The notes beneath the pieces are model-generated. The model searched no databases and had not been told where the DNA came from. It saw only the letters and a program-made list of their open reading frames with translations. This document shows positions 21,399 through 34,100 of a DNA stretch of 64,000 nt, in pieces (position 1 is the first letter of the stretch; each line of letters opens with the position of its first letter). The stretch is taken from assembly GCA_027563935.2 (NCBI GenBank), contig CM050451.1:29899565-29963564 (forward strand), written 5' to 3'. This DNA is from Costus lasius (Eukaryota > Streptophyta > Magnoliopsida > Zingiberales > Costaceae). Both the position numbers and the translations under genes were made by a program.

Positions 21399-24295
21399 TG
21401 TAACATCCCGTTATCTTAACCCCAAACAAGCAACACAATTCATGAAAGAAACAGGATGTTAACATACAAGATCGATACATATGCTAGGTAAAACCCCGTT
21501 CAGGAAACCCGATCTGAAAATTTCGAAAATCCATACATATAAATCTCCAGGTAAACACAATTTCATAAAGGTACTTGCCACCACGCATTCCTTGCACTAG
21601 ACATATGCAAGGCAACAGTTATATCAAATCCGTATCAAATCCATAAAATCCATAAAGGTACCTGCCACCAGGCAATACTTGCACTAGACATATGCAAGTT
21701 ACAGGTATATCAAAACCGATTACAAAGAATACACCACAAACCGAATTTCAAAACAAATCACAAAATCGATTTTTATAAACTCATACCAAACACCGAAACC
21801 AGGCTGAAGCCCGCGGTGACACAAAAATCAAACTCATTAAACAGCCACAATCTGACATCACAAGTTCACATAGTTCACATGGTTCACATAGCTCATATCA
21901 TTCATATAGTTCGGCCACAACCGGCCCCAAATAATTAAGCACAAAAGTTCTTAAACAGCAAACTAGCGATATCCACGCCAATGCTAATTCAAGAAATGCG
22001 CCCCTGCTCTATGCCTGAAAATAGTGAGGGGTGAGCTACACAGCCCAGTGAGTGGATAGTCTAAATCGACCATCCATAACATACACTCAAAAATATAGAC
22101 AGATTATTTTAAAAATCTTTAACAGGAACATTATGTCAATATATAACAACATAAAGAAAACAGAAGTCATATAAACAGTCAGATGTACACACCAACATAT
22201 AACAAACTCAGTTTTATACTCTAAACCAACTCAGATGTACACACCAACACTTAATTAACCTAGTTGTCCAGCATATTCAGTAGTGACCATTATGGTCTAA
22301 CCCGGCTTTGGCCTAAGCACTGGGAGACTGCAAAATTTCATGCAACATATAAACATGGACAGTGAGTAGAATCAAGAGGTGGCCCCCGCCAGGTCACGAC
22401 GTGGCACTTTGCTCTAAAACACCCCATAACACATCGATGGATAGTGTGTAGATTCAAGAGGTGGCCCCCGCCGGGTCACGACGTGGCACTTTGCTCTACG
22501 ACACCCCATATCACAAAAAGAGTGATGACATCAAGAGGTGGCCCCTGTCCGACCAAGACATGGCACTTTGCGTCAAAACCCGTTCTCCCAAAAGGTTCCT
22601 ACTGGACAACAGACACATCTTATATCTTATTTCACAACGGTGGACTTCTAAGTGTCAACTAGACTCTAGGATAGTCATCACAATAATCATATCGGGCAGG
22701 CTGAACATCAACCCCCATCACAATAATCATAACAGGTAGGCTGAACATCAACCCCCTCACATGTCACAATACAGGGCTGAAATCTCAAACCCTTAACATA
22801 TTACACATACTATCCCCTTGAGTACACAGTCACACTTAGCCTTAGTCCTACCCATCACATAACACATAATATTCTAAATTCCCATAACCACATAATATTC
22901 CAAAAATCACAAATCACATAATATTCAAAAACCACATAAACTTCATGAAAATCACATTGTAGTGTAGTCCTTAGGTTTCATGCTGATTAGTTCAGTCTAA
23001 CCTTGCTATGTTATCACCCAATTCCTCAAACAAGGATACATGCTACACTCATAAAGAACCATAAAATTAAAACAAGCATCCATAAACTCAACATAAAATA
23101 TAAAACATGTATTCTTACAAATTACCATATGTAAACATGTTAACTACAATTATAAAGATTTCGGTTCCCAAACATGTTATCAAGATTTCAGTTTAACTTC
23201 AATTAACAAGATTTCGGTTTTCATACATATTGTCAAGATTTCGGTTTAACTACAATTAACAAGATTTTCATGCTACAAAAATAATCATTGATTTAATGTT
23301 ACCAAAATTCCCTATAAAATACTTAGTTAACAAGAATTTCATACTCAAAATTCAATGATTTAATGCTACCAAAATTCCCTATAAAAATATCTTAAATTTC
23401 ATACAAATTTTCGGTTAAACAATCATCAAGATTTCGGTTTTCATAATTAAATCAAAGTTTCGGTTTTCACAACATAAAGATACATCTTAATTCGGTTTTT
23501 AGCATGATAAAATTTCCAACTTAAATTAAACCTTAGTTAACAAGGAGTCTTGAGTTTTCATGATAAATATACCATTGCAACTTTCGGTTTATAACAAAGA
23601 GAAGTCTTGAGTTTTCGGTTTTTAACATGGTAAACTAAACTTTCTAATCAATCTAATGCATCAATTAACATAACTAAATTGCTAGAAATCGATTAAGACA
23701 CCCCACTCACCTCTTAACCGAGAACACTAAGGTGAAAATCCTCCACAACAATTCGCCTAAAGCCTTGAAATTCCACCAATGTCGCCACCAAGGGAAGAGG
23801 AACGTCACCAACACCAAGACGCCAGCCAAAGGAAGAAAGGAATTTTCGCCTCCAAGCCTCCAAGAATCGCCCCAAGCCTTCAAGCCGTCGCCCAAGATTT
23901 TCCTCCAAGCCAAAATTTCGCCAAAAACTCTACCCTAACCGAAATTACTAACTCAAAATTTTGGTTTTTGAATTCTAAACCCGCTAACCAATTAATTGTC
24001 AAATAGTTCGAATTTTAAAAACCCAATTAGTGCAAACCCAATAACCCATGGTTTAAGTGAAAATCCACTAAGAATTTAAGTTAACATCCAATTAATTAAT
24101 TCACTTAAACGCAAATCCAATAAGGATTTAATTAATATCCAATAAAGTCTAATTAATTAACCAATAAGGTCTAATTAATTAACTTAAAATTAACAACCAA
24201 AAATCTCTAATTTAATTAACTATAAATTAACAACCAATACATAAATTAACAATCAAAATAATGCTTACCAGGACTTAAGATCCTTGGATCTTACA
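21399..24295 (-). repeat. Chromovirus 5' LTR
   Basis: 2897 bp, same length as the downstream copy at a constant offset of 13611. It contains the same three ~85-bp units (22373-22600) and the AAGATTTCGGTTT-rich stretch. It would carry the element promoter. Confidence 0.95.
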
Positions 24296-24300
24296 GCAGA

Positions 24301-26189
24301 GGTCGAAAGCAAAAAGACTGAGAGGTAGATTAGGGAAGGGGCTGGAAAGCTGAGGGTTCACGCAAAAAAAAAAAAACAACTCTGAGAGGTAGCAACAACG
24401 GGCTGGAAAGCCGACTCCGAGAGGTTGAACAAAAGAGAGCGCGAGAGGTAAAAAAAAAAGAAAAGAAAAAGAGAACACGTACGAAGGCAAAAAAAAAAAC
24501 ACGGAAGAAGACGTTGCGGGGAGGAACACTGAGAAACTGCAAGAAGAGGTAAAAAAGGGGGGGAAGAGAAGGTATGATAGTAAGAATGTGAGAAGATCGA
24601 TGGGAACAGGAAGAGAGAGGAACGGAAACGCAAAGGAACTACCAAAATCATGCAAGAAATGATGGGTGAACGAAAGAAAAGAGAGGAAGAAGGAGACAAA
24701 GTCTGTCACAGAAAAGTAGAAATAGCAAGAAGTACCTGTTGAGTTTCCTGTAGTTCTTCTCCCCAGTTCCACTCTCGAAGAACCCTTACAACGTATGGGA
24801 CAGGAATCTCCCGCTGGGGGATCTACCGAAAAGAGGCCCGCTATCGCACTAGCTCTCCAAAGAAGATTCTTACTGCAAGAAAGGAACCAAACATAGCTTC
24901 ACCAAGCTGCCGTAAGAAGAAAATAGTAAAAAGAACAATGGTGATGGAGGAAGAACAAGGTCGTATGGATAGAACCTTTCTTATCACCTATAGCAGCCGC
25001 TGATCACCACAGTGCTAATTGCCGCAGTGCGCCGGAAGTTTCAAAAAGGCACTTGAACTTGAACTCGAAGATCTTTATGAAAACCAAGGTAAAATAGAGC
25101 CGTTTAAAAATAACAATGATGAAACAAATAACAAAAGGATGAAATAAATAGAAAGTATACCATTCGGGACGAATGCGGCCCAAGCCCACGCGGCTGATGG
25201 GCTAGAATTTGGAATGAGCACAACTTGCCGCAATGCCATCTCCCCGGCGCTCCTGAAAAGCGAGAGAACGATCTCTGGATGCCAACATCAGCTCCCGCAT
25301 TCCCCTGCTCAATAGATCCGCCATCCACCAGCGGGCCATTAATGAAGAAAAGATCGCGGAAGGAGCTTTCACAGAGGAAAGCCTCCCAAAATTGCGGCTT
25401 CGACTAGCTAAGGAAGCCTGAAAGAAATTCTGGCCCGTGATCCGAAAGGAGGGCTCTCTCTGCGTTCAGCCACCGCTGCCGTGTCAAGATGTTGGCGAGC
25501 TCCTCACCATGGATCAGCGGCTTCAACCTTCGGCCCCTCCTAGAGTTCGGAGCCGATGTGAAGCTGCAGCCGCCCCAACAAGGCCTGTCGATCGCTTCCC
25601 TTTCCCATGCCCGACCGTCTATACCGCGCCCTAGATGGTCGCCACCTAAAACCCTAGGCCGGCATTGCTGCCGCCGTCGGAGATAAGCGAGCTCCCCGCC
25701 TCCGTCAGGGATCATCGTCGGTAAGCACATCGGGGACCTCTCACCCAAGGTTGTCTTGTTTGGATGAATTGGGGCCAGCCGTCACCCTGACGAATCACTC
25801 GAGATTTGCCCAGCCAGCGAAGCGACTAAAGGAATGTGCCTGCATTCTCAGGGCAGTCAACTTTACCCTTGGACCAAGAGTCTCAGGTTTAGAAGTGCAC
25901 ACGACACTGCTAATTCCACCCCACTGATTCCAGTTTAATAACAAGCTAAAATGAGGTCGAATAACAAGATCGTAAACAAGTCGTTAAGTATTAACGTGCG
26001 GTACTGGATTGAAAGAGAAGGGGAAAATCTCACCCATAAACTGGGGATCGTGAAGTCAAAATGAAGCAACATGGAATAATCAAATTCCCTTTTGAATCCT
26101 AGCCTGAAGGATATGATAGGAAGTTCATGATAATACGTAACAAATAGTGGGTTTAAGCAAGTAAGCCTTGGAATGACACGATGAAATAT
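24301..26189. other. Gene-free middle of E2
   Basis: Purine-rich sequence with GAGAGGT repeated at about 24320-24450, then mixed-composition DNA. The longer frames on the minus strand (24275-24772) are Phe/Ser/Leu low complexity caused by the purine bias. No gene seen. Confidence 0.5.
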
Positions 26190-26830
26190 TGTTTGGAAGA
26201 TGTGTACATCGACGTTCGACGTCGAGGCGTAACTCCTCAATACAGCATCGTATTCATCAAGGCCAGGTAATTCCCAAATCCAAATTATCCACCACGCCGC
26301 GAGGCCGGATAATTCCCAAATCCAAATTATCCACTACGCTGCAAGGCCGGATAATTCCCAAATCCAAATTATCCACTACGCTGCGAGGCCGGATAATTCC
26401 CAAATCCAAATTATCCACCACGCCGCGAGGCCGGATAAATTCCAAATCAAATTATCCACTACGCTGCAAGGCCGGATAATTCCCAAATCCAAATTATCCA
26501 CCACGCCACGAGGCCGGATAAATTCCAAATTATCCACCACTCCGCGAGGCCGGATAAATTCCAAATCCAATTATCCACTACGCCGTAAGGCCGGATAAAT
26601 TCCAAATTAAATTATCCGCTACGCCGCAAGGCCGGATGATTTCCGAATCAAATTATCCATCACGCCACGAGGCCGGATAAATTTCCAAATCAAACTATCC
26701 AATACGCTGCAGGGCTGGATGATCCCCCAAACCAAATATCCAATACGTCTGAACGCAATTACGGTGGGATATTGTTTGGGAGGTGCGTACGTCGATGTTT
26801 ACCATCGAGGCGTAGCTCCTCAATATAACG
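26190..26830. repeat. E2 minisatellite (~45-bp units) bracketed by a duplicated motif
   Basis: About ten tandem units between 26270 and 26720 based on GAGGCCGGATAA and AAATTATCCACTACGC, with diverged edge units. On each side (26190-26250 and 26771-26830) is a copy of a ~60-bp motif with TTGTTTGG, ACGTCGATG and GAGGCGTA. The same motif occurs inverted in F2 near 57918-57965. Units have no spacer/repeat alternation, so this is not a CRISPR. Confidence 0.85.
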
Positions 26831-27181
26831 TCGGGTTGCCTAGACCGGATATCACTCAATAAGGTGCTTCAAAGTCGAATGTCCGATGGGCACAGGATAC
26901 TCAAATTGATGAAAGAAGCCCGTTTTCTCACCGTTTAAATATTATGTCAAATTTTATATTTCGTTACGTTTGTAAATGATATTGTCCAATTTCTGTCTCT
27001 TATCTCGTTGCGTATTATAGATCTCTTAATCAGAGGTTCCCTACTCTTAGGGGTAATTAACAATGAATGCTAGCGTTCATTGGAAGCCAGAACCCATTAA
27101 ACAAAAAACCTTATTAATTTAAGGTGGATTTGAAACAGTCATGATACATCCTCAATGTAACAAAAATGACCCCACATCAAT

Positions 27182-29681
27182 TAAGACATGGTCGTTATTA
27201 TGTAGATTGCTTTACCTGCGTTCATATATTGGATTGCATAATTAATGTCCCATGAGTTTGGTTGGATCCATTCTCATAAGTAATCCTCAGTCAAGGTGCC
27301 TTAGCCGATATGGGATAGCTTTGGTGCATGTGAGACTAGTGTATGGGCTGGTTAAGTGCGGGGCACAGTAACGCAGACATACAGGTGCATTGGATGCACT
27401 GGAGTGATCCACAGTGAGGATTGACTTGTCTAGTCAACAAGTCAATCTCACATGCGAGAGGTTTGCATTGATTCTTAGACTTGAGGTATTCATGTCTAGA
27501 TTTGATGATGGATATGTTTTGATGCAGTCTTACGTCTCTCCGTAAATGGGAGGCCAAAACGATTGTCATTGGCTATATCATAAGTCATGTAGAGAAATGG
27601 ATGACCAATAGTAGGATTTGCCCCTTCCTTAATTGGAAGCATGATATCCACTTTGGGGCGCCCCACCTCATTGATGCATGACAGGAATGTGTGGCCACAC
27701 TGGTTGAGTCATGACCAATAGATTGGATTGATAAACTTGAGACTAAATCCACTTTGGGGCGCCCCACCTCATTGGTGCATGACAGGAATGTGTGGGCCAC
27801 ACTGGTTGAGTTATGACCAATAGATTGGATTGATAAACTTGAGACTAAATCCAATGGCGGGATATCAGTTCAGGCAAAGGGAACTAGGATACATGGGAAT
27901 CCTCGTTGCTTGTCAGGGAGTTGTTGCCAGATGACTTTAGTCCTATGACATGGGTAGTAGTGATGTGTTGCTAGATACCTCTCACTACTTATGATGTTTC
28001 ATCATCATTGCCATCGTCATGTGGATCATACGGTGTCACATGCAATAGACTCTTGACGTTGTTTTATGATCTGGATATCTTGGAATATATTTGAGTTTAT
28101 TCTGATTCTAAGTCCAAGACAGATTCATGGTTGACTCTAAGTCCAATTGGGATTCATGGGTTTATGTATATCCTGGTTATGTTTGTGCTCTGTATGGGAG
28201 TTGAACTTGGACTTGGGACTATAAACCATGATGGATTCGAATCCTAATTTAATTAGGAGTTGGAATCCTAATCCTATTAGGAATTGGAATCCTAATCCAA
28301 CTAGGAGTTAGACTCCTAATTTAATTAGGAGTTGGAATCCTAATCTTACTAGGAATTGGAATCCTAATCCAACTAGGAGTTGGAATCCTAATTTAATTAG
28401 GAGTTGGAATCCTAATTCTACTAAGAGTAAGAATCATAATCTAAATCCTAATAAAAATTTGGTTATGGATAAGGCCCATAGTGGTTGGGCGCGAATCCTA
28501 ATCCAACTAGGATTCAAATCCTAATGAGAATTGGATTTGGATAAGGCTCATTGTATTGGGCGCATATCCTAATCCAATGAGGGTTTATTTCCATGGGCCT
28601 AATTAGTATTGAAATCCAAATCCAATTAGGAGTTGTGGATTTAAATCTAATTGAGGCAAGTTTGGAATCCTAAAGGGAGTAGGATTCATCATTAGCGCAT
28701 GCTTTAATTCCATACATGGAATTTGTGCTAATTGCCATGAAGAATCCTTATGGAATTTGGTTTCCTCAAATTGGAAAGATCTTGGACGTGTGAGGCTGAT
28801 ATAATGGCAAGTGTGGCTTGATTTATTGAAGCAAAGATTTGGCCAATCACATATGGAAAGTCAAATAATGATTGAACTCAAATTACCTCTCTTGATATGG
28901 CAAGAAGCTAGATTATTTCTATGCTTCAATTTGCGCCAATTCAAGAGATATGGTAGTTGAGTTGTTGCGCCAATTCTTTGGAAGAATTGTGCCATGAACA
29001 TATATGGTAAGACCTAATGAATTCAACTAATAGACTAGCACTTAATTTGGCAAGAAGCTTGGTACTTTCCAAGCTTTATTCTTGTGCAAATTCAAGGCTA
29101 GTTGCGGCTGAACTATTAGGACAAATTCCTTGGAGGAATTGCGCCAATCCATAGATGGAAAGAGGGGTGGCGATTTGGGGTTGAAAGGCTATAAAAGAAG
29201 GGGTATGCGCCCCTCTCTTGAGACACCTTTTGAAGCCAAGAGCAAGGCAACTCCTTGAGGAGGTTGCGCAAGCTCTCAAGCCCTAGCCGACCTCTTCTTC
29301 TTGTGGAGCGCCACCCTCTCTTCTCTTCCTCTTCTCTTGGCTGACAGTCTCCAAGCAAGGAGACAAGTTGGCGTGAAGAACAAAGGGAGAAGGAGAAGGA
29401 GAATCCAAGAGGTGATCTTCTCTTCCCGAGGCTAGCACCAAGCGTGGAAGGGAGCAACGTTGAGAAGGTCGACACGTGGATACTTATAAAGGACAAGCAT
29501 TTGAGCGTCTTCAACATGGCAACGTTATCCTTACAAGCAATAGAGGTACTAACTCTAACACATCCTTGTGTTCTCTCTCTCGCATGGATCCTTGGGAAAG
29601 GAATGTGTTTCGGGTGTAATGCTTTTTCCGCTGCGTCCTGGGACTACAAAAATTTTAAATTACACTCGGCATTCCCCAACA
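27182..29681 (+). repeat. Copia-1 5' LTR, main part
   Basis: Continues from 6329-6410 after E2. It contains a 101-bp tandem duplication (27646-27746, 27747-27847) that is single in the 3' LTR. At 28237-28520 it has an array of hairpin-forming units (TCCTAAT...ATTAGGA). Ends CCCCAACA, then the primer site at 29683. Confidence 0.92.
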
Positions 29682-31177
29682 GTGGTATCAGAGCTACTTG
29701 CGTGAAACACAAGGTGTACATATGCTTGTGTGAAAAATTTTTCAAAAATTTTTTCTTTCATCCATGCGTGTTTCACCTAGAAGGCGCTTTCATCCAAACT
29801 TCTCTTATCGATTTTTATGGCCGAAATTTGGATTGTGTTTCTAACTGATTTAAGTCCAAAGGCGCACGTAGTTTTGTCAAGTAGGATGGGCATTGTGTCT
29901 TCGGACTGGCCGGGTCTCTTGATCTGACAAAATTGCCAGCCGATAGGGTCTATGAAATCATCATGAAAATTGATCCCAATTTTAGTATAAATTTGGTTAA
30001 GAGAGTGCATTGGATGAAGTTGACGCATAAGGGGATAAAATTTGATTATTCCAGTTTTTCAAATTTTATATATGTGCCACTTGTCTCTTCCATGGGTTGA
30101 TATGGTTATAGCGAGTGCCCTCCTGTGTTGTGATGTGGAAGCATGTTTCCACTTGTGATGAATGCTTGTAAAATCCTTTTCCACCTGCGTGTGGTTCTCT
30201 CCCTATCTTAATGTAAAATTTTCATCTTGTTTTAGAATAGATGTAGAATTATAAGATAGGTTAAGACTTCATCAAGATAACAAGGTGTCTTCTTCAATTG
30301 AAGTCAGAATTGGCGCCAGCTTTGGAAGCTTGGTGGTGGACTTGTGGTTAAAGGAAGGATGCTTGCTTTCAGCTTCTGGCATGGGCTGATCTGCTTAAGG
30401 GACTCGCAACCCTTGGATGCATGATGACATATCACATGGCTCGTGATATGTTATATGCATGAAAAGGGCTATAACCATATCGACCATAATAGCATGCCTG
30501 TGATGGTTTATTATTTTGTCCTTAGCATGCTTATGATGTTTTTCCTTTTGCTGCAATAACCATAGGAAAACTGCATGCTAGAAAAGAATAATAACAAACA
30601 TGCAAAAACTCTCAATGCAATATCAAGTCGGTAGCCTTTTGATGTGTAGCCCTTATCAAACTATCGATCAGTGGTGTTGTGAACTGTTTCCCACCCTCAT
30701 AGGACACACTCACTTATCTTTAGTAGGTGTGTGGTGGCAATGGTTTCCCCAGTCCATTTTAACCGGGTGCACCTTCGCAAGGAAACTCATTGGCCCTGGG
30801 CATAACAATCAGGTCAGACTTGACTAGTTTTCATACGTCACTGACATGATGAAACACTAGAGGCAGCTGTTGAGAGGATAGGGTTCTGTGTTGTATCCAG
30901 CCCTCGCTGGACATAGGGCGCCTAGTCTGTCTTAACTAAGAGGAGTTGTGCACGGCACAATTGGCTGGCATGCCTACCTAAGGAAGCATAGGACTCTCTG
31001 TGCACCCCAACTCATCCTCGTGAGTCATAGAGACATCATGTGAAATTAGGATCCTACTCACTTATTTCTAAGTTGATTTTGAGAGTTATCAACTTGTTAG
31101 TGGGAGCATAGCATTTAATTTAAGTCATTGTTAAATGTTTTATCATCGTACTTATTTTGCTTGTTTGCTTATTGTAG
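29682..31177 (+). other. Copia-1 untranslated leader
   Basis: Primer site TGGTATCAGAGC at 29683 is followed by about 1.5 kb without coding sequence. Two blocks are shared with the Copia-2 leader: GGCGCACGT...TTTTGTCAAGTAGGA (about 29858-29940, compare 44676-44760) and GATCAGTGGTGTTGTGAACT (30667 onward, compare 45526). This shows Copia-1 and Copia-2 share a lineage. The conserved blocks could be packaging or translation signals; that is speculation. Confidence 0.7.
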
Positions 31178-34100
31178 ATGATATCATCTCCTGAACCTAG
31201 ATTGAAACTTTGTAAAAATAAACTGGATGGAACAAATTGGACAAGTTGGTTCAAAATTTTGACCAAAATGCTAGAACATGAGAATATGGTGTATCTTCTT
31301 GAAAGACCTCCAACCCAGCCCTGTATATATTTTTGTATAGAGTGGGAGTGGAATGTCTATCTTGAACATTGTGCGGATAGTGAACATTACATTGCTCTTG
31401 TTTTGAGGTGCATGACCCCTGAGGTCCAAGTTGAGTGTGATGAGATGGGGATTTATGATATCATCATACATCTTCAACGTCTCTTCACACCATGCACTTC
31501 AAATAGTGATCAAGAGAGTGTTGTTGGATCTTCTGGGTGTTTGCCTAAATCGAGGAATGACTATGGTTCCGTATCTTCGAAGCTAAAACTTTGGAAGACT
31601 GGGAATGCATGAAAATTTTAGGATGGATTAGGGCCCCAGGAAGAGCACGGCACACAAGAAGGGATGTAATTCATCTGCTTTAGGTATTGTGTTACTGATG
31701 TCTTTATGTCTACTTCTTATTCATTGGTACTGGGTACCACATGTGGAGCTTACATATGTTTTTCATATGCAGGGGCTCACAAGAAGTAAGACAATGAGGC
31801 TTGGTGGGATCGACTCTCGAGTCAAGGATGGAGCATTGGATGTTGCTGTTGATATCATCTCACTGTCTTCAAGACTTCATCTTGAATTTTCCTATTATGT
31901 ACTAGCTTTTGTATTAGAACATTATATCCATTATTTTGAATGGATTTTCAGTTTGGAATAAATGGTATTTCTTTAAATCTAGAATGTTCTATAGAAATGG
32001 TACAATTAATAATAGTTTGTAGTTCTGTGTGTAACATTGAATAGATCAAATCCAATGATTCAATCAATACCATCTCTATGCATTGTCTCTTGTTCCATAG
32101 GACAAAGGTCACATACAAAAGTCTATGGACTATTGGGATCATTATCCTTTCTGGATTATGATACATGTGAGTTTTGTTTGATGGACAAGATGACAGATGC
32201 TACCTTCACCAAGAATGGTGGAAGGGTCAATTGCTTGTTGGATCTATTACACAGCAATGTGTGCGGACCCATGGAAACAAGTACTTGGAGGTGTTGTATA
32301 CTTCATTAGGTATGAATATGTCTTATCCAACATATAACTTTGGAGAAATCCATGGAGTTCGAAAATGAACTGCTGAATCAAATTGGAAGATCTATTAAAC
32401 ACTTTGATTGGATCAAGGCGGAAAGTGAAGAATTTGATGACTATCCTAAGGAGTGTGGGGTTATCTCACAGCTTGCTTGGAACACCACAACTGTGTGGTG
32501 AAATTCAAAGAAAGAAAAGGGAACACATTGGATGTGGTTCCATCTTTGAATAGTCATGCAAATTTACTTCCTTTAGAGGCCATGCAAGCAACTGTTCTGA
32601 CACTCCATGGTGTGTGATTGTGGGGCACTGAGAGTACTATTTCTATCCCGATGAGAATAAAATATTTGTTGCTCAAACTGTTGTCTTTCTTGAGGAGATT
32701 TTTCTTTTGAAAGAAGCAAGTGGGAGTAGATTTGATTAAGACAAGGTCCAAGATCAACCACAATACAATCAGACACAAATGGAGAGTAGAATCGCATATG
32801 CAGGTTGAAAGTCAACCTGAGGTTCAAGAAGCACAGGAACCACATAAGTCTAAATGGATTCAAAATGTTCTCACAGGTTGTGGGCATGATGAATTTTTCA
32901 TCAAGGATGAACTTAAAGACTTATGAGGAAATGGAAGCGGTCAATGGACCAGATTCCAAGAAATGGCTGAGCACCATGAGAACTGTAATGGACTTCATGT
33001 CTGCTAATCAAGTGTGGGACTTGATTGAGCCGCCATAGGGGTAACACCCATATGCTGTAAATGGATCTTCTAGGAAGATAACTATGTTTGAGTCTATTAG
33101 GTATCTGCTTGTTATAATTGCATATTCTGTTATAGCGTGTTGTTATGAAAAACTACTTTTCTTAATGGACGTCTGGAAAAGGATATCTAGATAGAAATAG
33201 CCAAAAAGTTTTCATATAGTGGCCATAAAGATATGCATGGTATCATACAAGTGCCCTATGTTTATAAGAAGATCAGTGGGAGCATCATAGTGTTTCTTGT
33301 TCTACTTGATTGACGATTTTCTCCTCACATGAAATGACATCCCAGCTCTTCACGCAGTGAAGTAAAGACTTTGGAAGTATTTCGAGAAAAATGACCTAGG
33401 GAATGCAGCCTATATCCTAAGCATGTGGATCTATAGATAGGGATCCAAGAATGTCATTACCCTTTGGTCAATCTATGTTCATCTAGGAAAATCTGGAGAG
33501 GTTCATATTGGATGATTCCAAAAGTTGATGCCTTCCAGGAAGACATGGTCTGATTCTCTCAAAGGTGCTATGTCCTATGAAACGATAGGAGAGAGAGATA
33601 ACATGAGTCTATAGTCATAATACGTTGGGTATATGATAGATCATGTTTTGTGCAACCTGCACAAGACCATGTGTGGCGAATGCTTGGAGCATGACTAGCA
33701 AGTTCCAATCAGATCCTAGTGTTCGACACTGGATAGCTGTGAAAGCAATCCTTCGTACTTGGGAAGTGTAAAGGATTGAAGTTTAGTCTATTGTAGACAG
33801 GAAGAACTTTGCGTACTAAGTACACTGATACTTCATTCTAGTCTAATGACTATCGTTCACAGCCAGGATTTTCTTTTTTCCTTGTTGTGGTGTTGTATAC
33901 TGGAAGAGCATTATGCAAACCACAGTGGCAAATTCTACAATTAAGGCTGAGTACATTGCAGCTTCTTGTGGCAGCCAAGGAAACAACTTCATTCATTTGA
34001 ACTTGATTTAGTCCCTAGTGCTAGATGGTCCAGTATAATTCTTACTGGGACCATAGCATAAGAGAAGGGCCTTAGCACTCAAGTATGTACTGAAGCAATA

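Larger units (their letters stand above)
7788..24295 (-). mobile_element. Full-length Ty3/Gypsy chromovirus (Tekay/Del-like)
   Basis: Full-length element on the minus strand inside E2. Two 2897-bp LTRs (21399-24295 upstream, 7788-10684 downstream) start TGTAAGATCC and end GATGTTACA in element sense. A perfect target duplication GCAGA lies at 7783-7787 and 24296-24300. The primer site TGGTATCAGAGG lies at 21395-21384 and a purine tract at 10699-10685. Reading the two LTRs side by side I found about eight single-base differences and no length difference, so insertion was recent. Its gag is interrupted by the element at 14696-20642. Confidence 0.96.
6411..27176. mobile_element. E2: ~4.25 kb solo-LTR-like element nested in Copia-1 5' LTR
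   Basis: The element occupies 6411-7787 and 24301-27176 once the inserted chromovirus is removed. It starts TGTTGG and ends CCCCACA and is flanked by a perfect 5-bp duplication TCAAT (6406-6410, 27177-27181). The intact Copia-1 3' LTR has a single TCAAT at the homologous place. No protein domain, primer site or internal LTR pair is visible, so it is best read as a very long solo LTR, possibly of a giant Tat/Ogre-type Ty3 element. It is related in opposite orientation to F2 at 57170-61225. Sense strand is undetermined. Confidence 0.75.

Noticed and set aside
24275..24772. Minus-strand 165-codon frame and neighbours
   Set aside because: Ser/Phe/Leu low complexity produced by purine-rich DNA in E2, partly overlapping the chromovirus LTR border.
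26270..26720. Regular repeats resembling a CRISPR array
   Set aside because: Units are contiguous and diverged without unique spacers, in plant DNA. It is a minisatellite inside an LTR.
29116..29848. Frames of ~130 codons at the Copia-1 LTR/leader boundary
   Set aside because: They cross the LTR end and primer site and have no family features.
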